Origin: Pseudomonas fluorescens
Lineage (GTDB): Bacteria > Pseudomonadota > Gammaproteobacteria > Pseudomonadales > Pseudomonadaceae
Reading direction: 5' to 3'
DNA: 64,000 nucleotides
Assembly (NCBI RefSeq): GCF_902498185.1
Contig: NZ_CABVIX010000011.1
Location: 62,001-126,000, forward strand
Shown: positions 1 through 9,064 of the stretch, piece by piece
Numbering within the stretch: position 1 is the stretch's first letter
Layout: each line of letters begins with the position of its first letter
The notes under the pieces: generated by a model
The model's database searches: none
Told to the model about the DNA's origin: nothing
The model's input: only the letters and a program-made list of their open reading frames with translations
Made by a program: the position numbers and the translations under genes

Positions 1-2
1 AA

Positions 3-419
3 GAGCGTCCCAAGGGCTGCATGAACGGCTGGGGCAGCGTGTTTCTCACCGTCACCCCCGACGGCACTGCCCTGCCCTGCCACGGTGCCCGCCAGCTGCC
101 CGTGGAGTTTCCCAACGTGCGCGAGCACAGCATGCAGCACATCTGGTATGACTCGTTCGGCTTCAACCGCTTCCGTGGCTACGACTGGATGCCCGAGCCC
201 TGCCGCTCGTGCGACGAAAAGGAAAAGGACTTCGGCGGCTGCCGCTGCCAGGCCTTCATGCTCACCGGCGACGCCAGCAAGGCGGACCCGGTGTGCGCCA
301 AGTCAGCCGACCACGGCATCATCCTCAAGGCCCGCGAGGAGGCCGAGCATGCCCACCTCGCCATCGAAGAGCTGACCTTCCGCAATGATCGAAACTCACG
401 CGTCATCGTCCGCGGCTGA
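3..419 (+). CDS. pqqE: PqqE, PQQ biosynthesis radical SAM protein (3' part only)
   Basis: C-terminal 138 residues of PqqE, the radical SAM/SPASM enzyme that makes the Glu-Tyr carbon-carbon crosslink in the PqqA peptide bound to PqqD, the first step of pyrroloquinoline quinone synthesis. The reading frame is open to the window edge, so the radical SAM core lies upstream. The visible part is the SPASM domain: a cysteine opens the segment (PKGCMNGWG), then LPCHGARQLP, then the cysteine-rich stretch CRSCDEKEKDFGGCRCQAF that ligates the auxiliary Fe-S clusters. The frame overlaps the start of the next gene by 35 nt, as expected in a pqq operon. Family assignment is firm; the gene is incomplete only because the window starts here. 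Confidence 0.95.
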   Translation, partial: ERPKGCMNGWGSVFLTVTPDGTALPCHGARQLPVEFPNVREHSMQHIWYDSFGFNRFRGYDWMPEPCRSCDEKEKDFGGCRCQAFMLTGDASKADPVCAKSADHGIILKAREEAEHAHLAIEELTFRNDRNSRVIVRG

Positions 420-2238
420 ACCCTTCAGCGCCGCCCAGGCCGTCGCGGCCGGTACCGACTTCGCCGAACTCAAGGTGGGTGCCGCCGGGGTATTCTGGAA
501 TGAATTCCGTCCCGCCGACGGTGCCTGCCGGATCTGGCACTGGCATCGGCAACAGCCCCGGTGCCTGACGCCCGATGGTTTCAGCGCGCGCAGCCGCGTG
601 TATGAGTATGGCGGTGGCAGTTTCTGCATTGGCGGGGACGGCGTGCTGTTCGTCAATGAATCGGACCAGCAGATCCATACCCAGGACCTTGAAGGCGGGG
701 CGCCGCGCGCACTGACCCAAGGGCATTCGCGCTATGGCGATCTGCAATGGCATGACGGACAGGTCTTGGCGGTAGAGGAGACCCGGACGGACGATGCGGT
801 AGTGCACCGCCTGGTGGCGATCACGGGCGAAACACGTGCCGTTCTGGCCGAGGGTTCGGACTTCTACGCCTCGCCGACGCTCAGCGAGGATGGCCAGCGC
901 CTGGCGTGGATCGAATGGTCCCGGCCCGCCCAGCCGTGGACGCGGACCCGGTTGCTCTGCACTGACCGCGATCCCGGCGGTAATTGGGGGCCGGTACGCT
1001 GCATCGCGGGAGACAGCGAGCGGGAGCAGTCACTGCAGCAGCCGCGTTTCGATTCCACTGGCCAGCTTTACTGCCTCTCTGACCTCGATGGCTACTGGCA
1101 ACCCTGGGGCGAGGTTGACGGCCAGTGGCAGGCCCTGTCCGCCGTCCCTGCAGATCACGCCGCCGCACCCTGGCAACTGGGCGCCAGCACCTGGCTGGCG
1201 CTCGGCGGCAACGAGTACCTGGCCACCTGGTTCGAGCAAGGGTTTGGCCGCCTCGGCCTGCGCAAGGCCGGCGACAACGTGGAGCACTATGCAAGTGACT
1301 ACACCCGTTTTCGCAGCCTGGCGATGGACCGTGAGCATATCTATGCGATCGCGGCCTCGGCCGTGAGTCCCCCGGCAATCATTGCCATCTCCCGCGCGCA
1401 GGGCGACGTGAAAATGCTCGCCGGGGGCGGCCTGGCGCTACCCCTCGATCGCGTCAGCCGCCCTCAACCGATCAGCTACCCCAGTGGCAACGGGATTGCC
1501 CATGGTTTCTTCTATCCGGTCATGGACAGTGAAGCCCCCTCGCCGCTGGTGGTCTTCATCCACGGAGGTCCCACCTCGGCCTGCTACCCGGTGCTCGACC
1601 CGCGTATCCAGTACTGGACCCAGCGCGGCTTCGCCGTGGCCGACCTCAACTACCGGGGCAGTACCGGCTATGGCCGCGCCTACCGCCAGGCCCTGCACCT
1701 GCGCTGGGGAGAGATCGATGTCGAGGATGCCTGCGCGGCCGTTGCCCATCTGGCGGGGCTCGGCTTGATCGATCCTGCCAGGGCGTTCATCCGAGGCGGC
1801 AGCGCGGGCGGCTACACCACCCTCTGTGCCCTGGCCTTCCACGACGTATTTCGCGCGGGCGCCAGCCTGTACGGGGTCAGCGATCCAGTGGCGCTGGCCC
1901 GTGCCACGCACAAGTTCGAAAGAGACTACCTAGACTGGCTGATCGGCGATCCCGAGCGCGACGCCGAGCGTTATCGCCAGCGTACGCCTCTGCTGCATGC
2001 CGCCCGGATCAGCGTGCCGGTGATCTTCTTCCAGGGCGAGCTGGATACCGTGGTAGTGCCCGAGCAGACCCGAGCCATGCTGGCGGCGCTTGAGTCCAAT
2101 GGCATTCCGGCTGAAGGGCATTTCTATGCGCAAGAGCGGCATGGGTTCAGGAAAGCGGAGAACCTCGCCCATGCGCTGGAAGAAGAGTGGCGGTTTTATT
2201 GCCGGGTGTTGAAAGACGGGTCTAGCGCTTCGCGATGA
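385..2238 (+). CDS. pqqM: S9-family prolyl oligopeptidase-like peptidase of the pqq operon (PqqM-type)
   Basis: 617-residue serine peptidase of the S9 (prolyl oligopeptidase/dipeptidyl peptidase) family. The N-terminal ~360 residues are the beta-propeller type; the C-terminal ~250 are the alpha/beta hydrolase. Catalytic residues are readable: Ser473 in GGSAGGY, Asp554 in GELDTV, His586 in ERHGFR. No signal peptide, so probably cytoplasmic. It starts 35 nt inside pqqE, which implies translational coupling and a role near PQQ biosynthesis. In fluorescent pseudomonads a peptidase at this position is called PqqM. Its substrate is not settled; trimming or clearing of PqqA-derived peptide is an inference. 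The 3' end overlaps the convergent small membrane gene by 17 nt. Family sure, symbol by position. Confidence 0.88.
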   Translation: MIETHASSSAAEPFSAAQAVAAGTDFAELKVGAAGVFWNEFRPADGACRIWHWHRQQPRCLTPDGFSARSRVYEYGGGSFCIGGDGVLFVNESDQQIHTQDLEGGAPRALTQGHSRYGDLQWHDGQVLAVEETRTDDAVVHRLVAITGETRAVLAEGSDFYASPTLSEDGQRLAWIEWSRPAQPWTRTRLLCTDRDPGGNWGPVRCIAGDSEREQSLQQPRFDSTGQLYCLSDLDGYWQPWGEVDGQWQALSAVPADHAAAPWQLGASTWLALGGNEYLATWFEQGFGRLGLRKAGDNVEHYASDYTRFRSLAMDREHIYAIAASAVSPPAIIAISRAQGDVKMLAGGGLALPLDRVSRPQPISYPSGNGIAHGFFYPVMDSEAPSPLVVFIHGGPTSACYPVLDPRIQYWTQRGFAVADLNYRGSTGYGRAYRQALHLRWGEIDVEDACAAVAHLAGLGLIDPARAFIRGGSAGGYTTLCALAFHDVFRAGASLYGVSDPVALARATHKFERDYLDWLIGDPERDAERYRQRTPLLHAARISVPVIFFQGELDTVVVPEQTRAMLAALESNGIPAEGHFYAQERHGFRKAENLAHALEEEWRFYCRVLKDGSSASR

Positions 2239-2380
2239 TGTACACCGCATGCACGATGCCTGGGATATAGCCCAGCAGAGTCAGCAGGATATTCAGCCAG
2301 AAGGCACCAGCGAAACCGACCTGCAGGAACACGCCCAGCGGGGGCAGAAGAATGGCGATGATGATGCGGATCAGGTCCAT
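2222..2380 (-). CDS. Small YqaE/Pmp3-family membrane protein
   Basis: 52-residue hydrophobic protein of the YqaE/Pmp3 (UPF0057) family, whose members are small inner-membrane proteins with two membrane segments, often linked to salt or general stress. The start MDLIRIII was chosen because AGGAG lies 9 nt before it; an upstream in-frame ATG would add 16 unrelated polar residues. Two membrane helices are visible, roughly residues 4-22 and 28-48, joined by a short GAFWLN turn, and the PPLGVFLQVG segment is the family signature. It is convergent with the pqq-operon peptidase and overlaps its last 17 nt. Membrane role is known for the family; exact function here is not. Confidence 0.88.
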   Translation of the reverse strand: MDLIRIIIAILLPPLGVFLQVGFAGAFWLNILLTLLGYIPGIVHAVYIIAKR

Positions 2381-2466
2381 GAAAAATGCTCCTAAAGGTG
2401 AGTAGTCATAGTGACTGCGGCGGCGCATCAGAGGTTCCCCGCCCCCGCTACACCCTGATCCCCGCC

Positions 2467-2506
2467 AAAAAAAACGCCCCGGGCCAAAAAATTCAGGCCA
2501 GGGGCG
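2467..2506 (-). terminator. Rho-independent terminator of the aminotransferase gene
   Basis: On the minus strand a GC-rich stem (CGCCCC and GGCC pairing across a 10-nt loop with one mismatch) is followed by eight T residues (plus-strand A-run at 2467-2474). It lies about 50 nt beyond the stop codon of the leftward aminotransferase gene and before the small membrane gene, so it insulates the two. Confidence 0.8.
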
Positions 2507-2553
2507 ATGCGCAGAAACGCGAGACGGTTCTTTGATTCTGGATGCCCATCACC

Positions 2554-3825
2554 TCACGCCGGCACCTCGCGGCGCTTCTGTTGCTGGCCATGCAACCGGG
2601 TAAAAGCCCGCGCCAGGCGCAGCAGCATCTCGTCGATACAACCCCTGCTCACTGTCAGCGCCGGTGACAGGCGCACCACATCAGGCTGCGGGGCATCAAG
2701 CAACAACCCTTCGTCGAGCGCCGCCTGGACCAGCGCCTGGGCGGCGTCCTCACGCAGCTGCAGGCCCCAGAGCAGCCCCTGCCCGCGCACTTCGCCCTGG
2801 CCATAACGACCGGCCAGGCGGGTCAGGCCGTCGCGCAGGTGACGGCCGCTGACCAGCACCCGCTCGAAGAAACCGGGTTCCAGCACGGTGTCCAGCACGG
2901 CAAGGCCGGCGGCGCTCATCAACGCATTGCCGTGATGGCTGCCCTGAAGCTCGCCGGGTGCAGCGCAGCAGGCGGTGCCGCGGGCCAGCAGGGCCGCAAG
3001 GGGCACGCCGCCGCCCAGTCCCTTGCCCAGCGTGATGATGTCCGCGCGCACGCCATAGGTCTGCTCGGCCAGCAGCGCGCCGCAACGACCCACTCCCGTC
3101 TGCACCTCATCGAGAACCAGCAGGATGCCCAGCTCACGGCACAGCCGTTCGACACCCTGGAGATAGTCCCGGGTAGCCGGAATAACCCCGGCCTCGCCCT
3201 GGATCGGCTCGAGCATGATCGCCACGGTGCGCGAATCGACCGCGGCATGCAGCGCTTCAAGGTCGTTGAACGGCACCTTGCTGAACCCTGGGAGACCAGG
3301 TTCACAGCGGTTGCAGGGCGATGGGTCCGACGCCGACAGGGCGCCCAGGCTACGTCCATGGCAGCTCTGGCTGGCGGTGATGATGTGATAGGCGCCGTTG
3401 CGGTGGAGCTGACCCCATTTGCGCGCCAGCTTGATCGCGCCTTCGCACGCCTCGGCACCGCTGTTGAGCAGATAGGCCTGGTCGCTGCCAGTGCTCTGGC
3501 ACAGGCGGTTGACCAGGGTCAGCAGGCCACGGCTGTGAAATCCGGCGCCCGGGTTGATGAGCGCCTGCACCTGACTGTTCAGCGCCTCGACCAGCACGCT
3601 GGGGCTATGACCCAGGCTGTTGACCGCGCAGCCTTGGGTGAAGTCGAGAAAGGCCTGACCTTCGCTGTCCCACAGCCACGAACCCTGGCCACGGACAAAC
3701 ACTTGAGAGGCGCGCTCGGTGCCGGGCATCAGGCACTCCCGGGACAGTGGCATGACCTCGGGCACGGCAACGGGCGTGCGCTCGACTACAGCAGGCGTCT
3801 GTCGGCGCAGGTTGAACAGGTTCAT
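2554..3825 (-). CDS. Class III pyridoxal-phosphate aminotransferase (ArgD/OAT-like)
   Basis: 423-residue fold-type I, class III aminotransferase, closest in motif pattern to acetylornithine/ornithine and other omega-amino acid aminotransferases. Visible motifs: NSGAEACEGAIKLAR (cofactor phosphate binding), LDEVQTGVGR with Asp239 that contacts the pyridine nitrogen, and the Schiff-base lysine Lys268 in TLGKGLGGG. A GGAG sits 5 nt before the ATG. The first ~30 residues are a nonconserved extension ahead of the usual start of the fold. The gene is divergent from a LysR regulator across 229 bp, which is probably its regulator, and ends at a clear terminator, so it is monocistronic. The amino donor cannot be read from sequence; arginine biosynthesis is possible but not shown. 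Confidence 0.88.
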   Translation of the reverse strand: MNLFNLRRQTPAVVERTPVAVPEVMPLSRECLMPGTERASQVFVRGQGSWLWDSEGQAFLDFTQGCAVNSLGHSPSVLVEALNSQVQALINPGAGFHSRGLLTLVNRLCQSTGSDQAYLLNSGAEACEGAIKLARKWGQLHRNGAYHIITASQSCHGRSLGALSASDPSPCNRCEPGLPGFSKVPFNDLEALHAAVDSRTVAIMLEPIQGEAGVIPATRDYLQGVERLCRELGILLVLDEVQTGVGRCGALLAEQTYGVRADIITLGKGLGGGVPLAALLARGTACCAAPGELQGSHHGNALMSAAGLAVLDTVLEPGFFERVLVSGRHLRDGLTRLAGRYGQGEVRGQGLLWGLQLREDAAQALVQAALDEGLLLDAPQPDVVRLSPALTVSRGCIDEMLLRLARAFTRLHGQQQKRREVPA

Positions 3826-4054
3826 GCAGGCTCCAACGAATCACGGTATCGAGTGCCAAGGCCCCAGTCATGTGCCAGGAAGTGTTGCTGATCAGCTCAG
3901 AACTGATTCTTGCCTTGCCTATCTAAAAATCCACTGCTGCCCGGGCCAGGAACGTCTCTGCGTATCCTGCAAGGCACCGGAATGCGGGATAGACTAGGGC
4001 TCTAGCGGGCCCTGAGCCATTCAATTTTTCCAGCTTTTTCGATAAGTGTTGCTT

Positions 4055-4981
4055 ATGGATTTTCGCCAACTGCGTTATTTCGTCGCGGTGTATGAAGAGG
4101 GACATGTCGGACGGGCAGCCGAACGCCTGTCGCTGTCCCAGCCTGCCCTGTCGCAACAGATCCGTCAGCTCGAGCACAGCCTTGATGTGAGCCTGTTCGA
4201 GCGCAGCAACAAGCGGCTGCTGCCGACCCTGGCCGCCCACACCCTGTACAACCATGCCCTGCCCCTCCTGGACGGCCTGCAGCGGGCCCGTGAGGCACTG
4301 GGCACCTTCAAGGGCCAGTCGTTGCGCACCCTGGCGATCGGCGTGCTGCAGACCGTACGTCCGAGTCTGGTACCGCGCTTGCTGGAGCGGGTGCGCAAGG
4401 CGCAGCCGCACCTGGTGGTGCAGATCTACGAACTCTCGGGCCTGGAGATCGAGCGGCGCTTGCTCAATGGCGGCCTGGACATCGGCATCAGCTATCTTCC
4501 GCCACGCCAACCGGGGCTGCATGGGCTGCTGCTGTACGAGGATGAACTGCAGCTGGTCATCCCCAACACCCATCCCCTGAAGGAATTCAAGAAAGTCTCG
4601 ATCCAGCAGGCCGCCGAGTTGCCCTTGCTGATGCTTGGGGAGGAATTCCAGATCCGCCAGATCTGGCAGGCGCAGCTGGCGGCACTTGGCCGTCGGCCCC
4701 AGGTACAGGCAGAGATGAACAACATGGGCGGGATTCTCGACAGTCTTGCGCATACGTCGCTGGCGACCATCCTGCCCGGACGGGCCAAGGAGGCTGCAGA
4801 AGACGAACAGGAACTGTTGTGGAAGCCGTTGAGCGAACCCAGGGTGCCGCTGAAGGTCGGCCTGGTGTTTCGCGATGCGCAACGCCAGCAGGCCTCGGTG
4901 GAGCTGCTTCGTACATTGCTGGAGGAGGAATCTGACCCCCGGCCACTTGGGGTCTCAGCGCTGGACGTGCTCGGCGGATAA
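4055..4981 (+). CDS. LysR-family transcriptional regulator
   Basis: 308-residue LysR-type regulator. The N-terminal winged helix-turn-helix is clear (MDFRQLRYFVAVYEEGHVGRAAERLSLSQPALSQQIRQLE), followed by the linker helix and a periplasmic-binding-protein-like effector domain from about residue 90. The ATG at 4055 was preferred to the GTG at 4046 because the family starts with MDFRQLRYF; the ribosome-binding site is weak. The CynR/CbbR-like effector domain does not name the ligand. It is transcribed away from the class III aminotransferase, the usual arrangement for a LysR activator and its target, and it ends in a stem-loop terminator. Confidence 0.92.
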   Translation: MDFRQLRYFVAVYEEGHVGRAAERLSLSQPALSQQIRQLEHSLDVSLFERSNKRLLPTLAAHTLYNHALPLLDGLQRAREALGTFKGQSLRTLAIGVLQTVRPSLVPRLLERVRKAQPHLVVQIYELSGLEIERRLLNGGLDIGISYLPPRQPGLHGLLLYEDELQLVIPNTHPLKEFKKVSIQQAAELPLLMLGEEFQIRQIWQAQLAALGRRPQVQAEMNNMGGILDSLAHTSLATILPGRAKEAAEDEQELLWKPLSEPRVPLKVGLVFRDAQRQQASVELLRTLLEEESDPRPLGVSALDVLGG

Positions 4982-4996
4982 AAAACGCACACAAAG

Positions 4997-5022
4997 AAAA
5001 CCCCGCCGAAGCGGGGATTTTC
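4997..5022 (+). terminator. Stem-loop terminator after the LysR gene
   Basis: Perfect 6-bp stem CCCCGC/GCGGGG with a CGAA tetraloop (5001-5016), preceded by AAAA and followed by ATTTT. It lies 20 nt after the LysR stop codon and could work in both directions. The remaining ~185 bp up to the next gene show no gene. Confidence 0.8.
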
Positions 5023-5207
5023 CAGACTGTTTCCCTGACATCCTTATCGCCCCGCCACCCTGGCAGGAATCCTACGAATCCGTGTCCTGTCCTTTGCGCT
5101 TCCTGCGCTGCGTCCATGTGAGAAAGATTACCTGTGGATCCAATCGTAGGATAGAGGCGAAATGTCACCACGGCGTGTAGGAAAAGGCTTACACGTAACA
5201 AGTCTTG

Positions 5208-6986
5208 TCAGAATTGATCCTCATCCAGCAGATACAGCGACTCGCTGCCAGCCCTGACCGCAGTTGCCAGGGACTGGATGCGCGGCAGCAGGCGGGCGAA
5301 GTAGAAGCGGGCCGTGCCGAGCTTGGCGGCGTAGAAGTCTTCCTCGCCCTGGCGAACCAGCGCGGTCCTGGCCATCAGCGCCCACATGTACGCATAGGCC
5401 GTATAGCCAAAGGCATGCAGGTATTCGACCGAGGCGGCGCCGATCTCGTTCGGATTGGTCCTGGCGCGGTCGAGCACCCAGGCGGTCAGGTCGTCGAGCT
5501 GGTCGAGCGCGGCGCCCAGTGGTTTGGCGAACTCCCCCAGCTGGCCGTCGGCGCTGGCGATGAAAGCGCGGATCTCATCGGCGAACACCCGGTACATCGC
5601 GCCGCCGCTGCCGACCACCTTGCGGCCCATCAGGTCGAGCGCCTGGATGCCGTTGGTGCCTTCGTAGATCTGGGTGATACGCACATCACGCACCAGCTGC
5701 TCCTGCCCCCATTCCCGGATATAGCCATGGCCGCCGAACACCTGCTGGCCATGCACCGTGGCTTCCAGGCCTACGTCAGTCAGAAAAGCCTTGGCCACTG
5801 GCGTCAGCAGTGCAACCAGATCCTCGCCACGCTTGCGCGCAGCCGGATCCTCGCTGTACTTCGCGGTATCGAGCTGCAGCGCGACGTAGCTCGAGAACGC
5901 CCGTCCGCCCTCGTTGAGGGCCTTCATGGTCAGCAGCATGCGCCGCACGTCTGGGTGGACGATGATCGGGTCGGCCGGTTTGTCAGTGACCTGCGCGCCG
6001 GTCGGGGCCCGGCTCTGCAGACGGTCGCGGGCGTATGCGATGGCGTTCTGGTAGGAGCGCTCGGCTGACGCCAGGCCCTGGATGCCCACGCCAAGGCGCT
6101 CGTAGTTCATCATGGTAAACATGGCTGCCAGGCCTTTGTTGGCCTCGCCGACCAGGTAGCCGACCGCGCCGTCGAAGTTCATCACGCAGGTGGCCGAGGC
6201 CTGGATACCCATCTTGTGCTCGATCGAACCGCAATTGGCCGGGTTGCGCTCGCCCAGGCTGCCATCGGCATTGACCAGGAACTTGGGCACCAGCAACAAC
6301 GAGATACCCTTGGGTCCTGCCGGTGCATCCGGCAGCTTGGCCAGCACCAGGTGGATGATGTTTTCGGTCAGGTCGTGCTCACCGCCGGTGATGAAGATCT
6401 TGGTGCCGGTGACCTTGTAGCTGCCGTCGGCCTGCGGCTGCGCGCGGGTGCGGATGATGCCCAGGTCGGTACCGGCGTGTGGTTCGGTGAGGCACATGGA
6501 ACCTGCCCAGGTGCCGGCGTACATGTTCGGCAGATACGTGCGCTTGAGTTCTTCACTGGCATGAGCGTTGATCGACAGGCAGGCTCCGGCGGTGAGCATG
6601 GGGTACAGGCCGAAGGACAGGCTTGAAGCGTTGACCATTTCCTCGACCTGGGCGGAAATCACCTTGGGCATGCCCATCCCGCCGTAGGACGGATCCCCGC
6701 CTACGCCCACCCAGCCACCTTCGGCATACGTCTTGTAGGCTTCGATGAAACCGGCGGGCGTGCGCACCGCGCCGTTGTCCCATTGGCAGCCTTCTTCATC
6801 CGCAGCGCGGTTCAGCGGTGCGATGCACTTGCCTGTGACCTTGCCCGCTTCCTCGAGCACGGCCATGGCCGTGTCCTCATCGACCTGCTCTTCCAAGGCA
6901 GGCATCCGAGCCCAGAGGCGAGACACTTCGAAGACTTCATTGAGAACGAAGCGCATATCGCGCAGCGGCGCTTTGTATTCAGCCAT
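5208..6986 (-). CDS. Acyl-CoA dehydrogenase, FadE/DmdC-type (592 aa)
   Basis: Large (592-residue) acyl-CoA dehydrogenase of the type with an added C-terminal domain; it oxidises acyl-CoA to trans-2-enoyl-CoA and passes electrons to ETF. Motifs: CLTEPHAGTDLG (FAD/substrate region, ~165-176), GTKIFITGGEHD, MNYERLGVG, and the catalytic base Glu442 in IYEGTNGIQALDL. AGAGGTAG precedes the ATG. It lies 186 bp downstream of a 601-residue paralogue in the same orientation. By synteny with P. aeruginosa, where FadE-type genes sit beside the biotin genes, it is likely a fatty-acid beta-oxidation enzyme; chain-length preference cannot be read here. Automatic pipelines sometimes call this family 3-methylmercaptopropionyl-CoA dehydrogenase, for which there is no contextual support. 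Confidence 0.93.
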   Translation of the reverse strand: MAEYKAPLRDMRFVLNEVFEVSRLWARMPALEEQVDEDTAMAVLEEAGKVTGKCIAPLNRAADEEGCQWDNGAVRTPAGFIEAYKTYAEGGWVGVGGDPSYGGMGMPKVISAQVEEMVNASSLSFGLYPMLTAGACLSINAHASEELKRTYLPNMYAGTWAGSMCLTEPHAGTDLGIIRTRAQPQADGSYKVTGTKIFITGGEHDLTENIIHLVLAKLPDAPAGPKGISLLLVPKFLVNADGSLGERNPANCGSIEHKMGIQASATCVMNFDGAVGYLVGEANKGLAAMFTMMNYERLGVGIQGLASAERSYQNAIAYARDRLQSRAPTGAQVTDKPADPIIVHPDVRRMLLTMKALNEGGRAFSSYVALQLDTAKYSEDPAARKRGEDLVALLTPVAKAFLTDVGLEATVHGQQVFGGHGYIREWGQEQLVRDVRITQIYEGTNGIQALDLMGRKVVGSGGAMYRVFADEIRAFIASADGQLGEFAKPLGAALDQLDDLTAWVLDRARTNPNEIGAASVEYLHAFGYTAYAYMWALMARTALVRQGEEDFYAAKLGTARFYFARLLPRIQSLATAVRAGSESLYLLDEDQF

Positions 6987-7066
6987 GGCTACCTCTCGCT
7001 AGTAGGGCGGGGACGGTCCCGAGGGACCGTGGCACTGTTGTTTCAAGGAGTGTAACTGAACAACTT

Positions 7067-7110
7067 TTGCGAGACATAGGGTCATCACTTGACCGAATAG
7101 TCAGTCAGGG
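7067..7110. promoter_or_regulatory. Possible operator upstream of the 592-aa acyl-CoA dehydrogenase
   Basis: Between the two acyl-CoA dehydrogenase genes lies a TGACC...GGTCA inverted repeat around an imperfectly repeated AGTCAGTCA core (about 7089-7113). It could be a TetR-type operator controlling the downstream acyl-CoA dehydrogenase separately from its upstream neighbour. Weak evidence: arms are short and no regulator is adjacent. Confidence 0.25.
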
Positions 7111-7171
7111 TCACGGCATTCGTGCAGCACCGCGGCGCACCCGCCGACCCCATGTCATCCCCAGCCTCACC

Positions 7172-8977
7172 TCAATAAGACAATCCGAAATGTTCCTCAT
7201 CCATGTCCATCAGATTTCCCGCCCCCGACAGCATCGTCGCCACATGTGTGCGGGTACGCGGCAGGATTCGCTGGAAGTAGAAGCGCGCGGTCTGCAGTTT
7301 GGCGGTGTAGAACGCCTCTTCACTGGTACCTGCAGCCAGCTTCTCGGCAGCCAGGCGGGCGATGTCGGCCCAGAAGTAGGCAAGGCAGGCGTAACCCGAA
7401 TACATCAGGTAGTCGACCGATGCGGCGCCGACTTCTTCGCGGTCCTTCATGGCGGCCATGCCGACCTTGAGGGTCAGCTCGCCCCATTCCTTGTTCAACT
7501 GGGCCAGCGGCTCGACAAACTCCTTGACCGCTTCGTTGCCTTCCTGAGCCTGGCAGAACTTGTGCACGATCCTGGTGAAGCCCTTGAGCGCCTCCCCCTG
7601 GGTCATCAGTACCTTGCGCCCAAGCAGGTCGAGGGCCTGGATGCCGGTGGTGCCCTCGTAGAGCATGGAAATGCGGCTGTCGCGTACGTTCTGCTCCATG
7701 CCCCACTCGGCAATGAACCCATGACCGCCGTAGATCTGCACGCCGTGATTGGCGGCCTCGAAGCCGACTTCGGTCATGAACGCCTTGGCGATCGGGGTCA
7801 TGAAGGCCAGCAGTGCATCAGCCTTCTTGCGCTCTTCCTCGTCCTGGCTGTACTTGAGAATGTCTACCTGCTTGGCGGTGAAGTAGACCATGGCGCGGTT
7901 GCCTTCGGCGAAGGCCTTCATGGTCAGCAGCATGCGGCGAACGTCCGGGTGGACGATGATCGGGTCAGCGGCCTTTTCCGGAGCCTTGGGACCGGTAAGA
8001 GAACGCATCTGCAGACGGTCGCGGGCATATTTCAGGCCACCCTGGAACGCTACCTCGGCGTGGGCCAGGCCTTGCAGCGCGGTCCCCAGGCGGGCTGTGT
8101 TCATGAAGGTGAACATGCAGTTCAGGCCCTTGTTGGCCGGGCCGATCAGGTAACCGGTGGCAGCATCGAAGTTCATCACGCAGGTCGCGTTGCCGTGGAT
8201 GCCCATCTTGTGCTCGAGCGAGCCGCAGCTCACCCCGTTGCGCACACCCACGCCGCCTTCGGCGTTGGGCAGGAACTTGGGCACGATGAACAGCGAGATG
8301 CCCTTGGTGCCAGCCGGTGCATCGGGCAGGCGAGCCAGGACGATATGAACGATGTTGTCGGCCATGTCGTGTTCACCGGCCGAGATGAAGATCTTGGTGC
8401 CGCTGACCTTGTATGACCCATCGGCCTGAGGCTCGGCCTTGGTGCGCAGCATGCCCAGGTCGGTACCACAGTGAGGCTCGGTCAGGCACATGGTGCCGGT
8501 CCACTCGCCAGTGACCAGCTTGCTCAGGTAAGTGTGCTGCTGCTCTTCGGTGCCATGGGCAGACAAGGTATTCATCGCGCCATGAGACAGGCCTGGGTAC
8601 ATGCCCCACGACCAGTTCGACTCACCTACCATCTCGCTGACTGCCAGGCCCAGGGACTCTGGCAGGCCCTGGCCGCCATGCTCGACATCGTGGGCCAGGC
8701 TCGGCCAGCCGCCTTCGACGAACTGCGCGTAGGCTTCCTTGAAGCCGGCCGGCGTCTTAACACCCGACTCACTCCAGGTGCAGCCTTCCAGGTCGCCGAC
8801 GCGATTCAGCGGGGCCAGCACCTGTTCACAGAATTTCGCACCTTCCTCAAGGATCGCATCGACCATGTCGGGCGTGGCGTCCTGGCAACCCGGCAAGCTT
8901 TGATAATGCGCTTCGTAGCCGAGCAGTTCGTCGCGGACGAAGCGGATATCACGCAAGGGGGCTTTGTAATCAGGCAT
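7172..8977 (-). CDS. Acyl-CoA dehydrogenase, FadE/DmdC-type (601 aa)
   Basis: 601-residue acyl-CoA dehydrogenase with the extended C-terminal domain, paralogous to the 592-residue gene that follows it. Motifs: CLTEPHCGTDLG (~164-175), GTKIFISAGEHDMADN, MNTARLGTALQG, and catalytic base Glu441 in LYEGTTGIQALDL. It feeds electrons from fatty acyl-CoA to ETF. The start MPDYKAPLRDIRF matches its paralogue (MAEYKAPLRDMRF), with GAGG 8 nt upstream. A perfect PsrA-type palindrome lies about 75-90 bp upstream, pointing to induction by long-chain acyl-CoA/fatty acid. The biotin operon is next, in the same direction but separated by 293 bp. Confidence 0.93.
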   Translation of the reverse strand: MPDYKAPLRDIRFVRDELLGYEAHYQSLPGCQDATPDMVDAILEEGAKFCEQVLAPLNRVGDLEGCTWSESGVKTPAGFKEAYAQFVEGGWPSLAHDVEHGGQGLPESLGLAVSEMVGESNWSWGMYPGLSHGAMNTLSAHGTEEQQHTYLSKLVTGEWTGTMCLTEPHCGTDLGMLRTKAEPQADGSYKVSGTKIFISAGEHDMADNIVHIVLARLPDAPAGTKGISLFIVPKFLPNAEGGVGVRNGVSCGSLEHKMGIHGNATCVMNFDAATGYLIGPANKGLNCMFTFMNTARLGTALQGLAHAEVAFQGGLKYARDRLQMRSLTGPKAPEKAADPIIVHPDVRRMLLTMKAFAEGNRAMVYFTAKQVDILKYSQDEEERKKADALLAFMTPIAKAFMTEVGFEAANHGVQIYGGHGFIAEWGMEQNVRDSRISMLYEGTTGIQALDLLGRKVLMTQGEALKGFTRIVHKFCQAQEGNEAVKEFVEPLAQLNKEWGELTLKVGMAAMKDREEVGAASVDYLMYSGYACLAYFWADIARLAAEKLAAGTSEEAFYTAKLQTARFYFQRILPRTRTHVATMLSGAGNLMDMDEEHFGLSY

Positions 8978-9050
8978 AGCGATGAACCTCAGCTGATGAG
9001 TCCGGTTAGGGAGACCGCATTACACCGACCAGCTCTTGGCGGCTTCCGGT

Positions 9051-9064
9051 CAAACAGTCGTTTG
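9051..9064. promoter_or_regulatory. PsrA-type operator (CAAAC-N4-GTTTG)
   Basis: Perfect inverted repeat CAAAC-AGTC-GTTTG located 74-87 bp upstream of the 601-aa acyl-CoA dehydrogenase start. It fits the published PsrA consensus (G/C)AAAC-N2-4-GTTT(G/C). PsrA is the TetR-family fatty-acid-responsive regulator of pseudomonads, known to control beta-oxidation genes. The match and the target type agree; binding is inferred. Confidence 0.65.
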
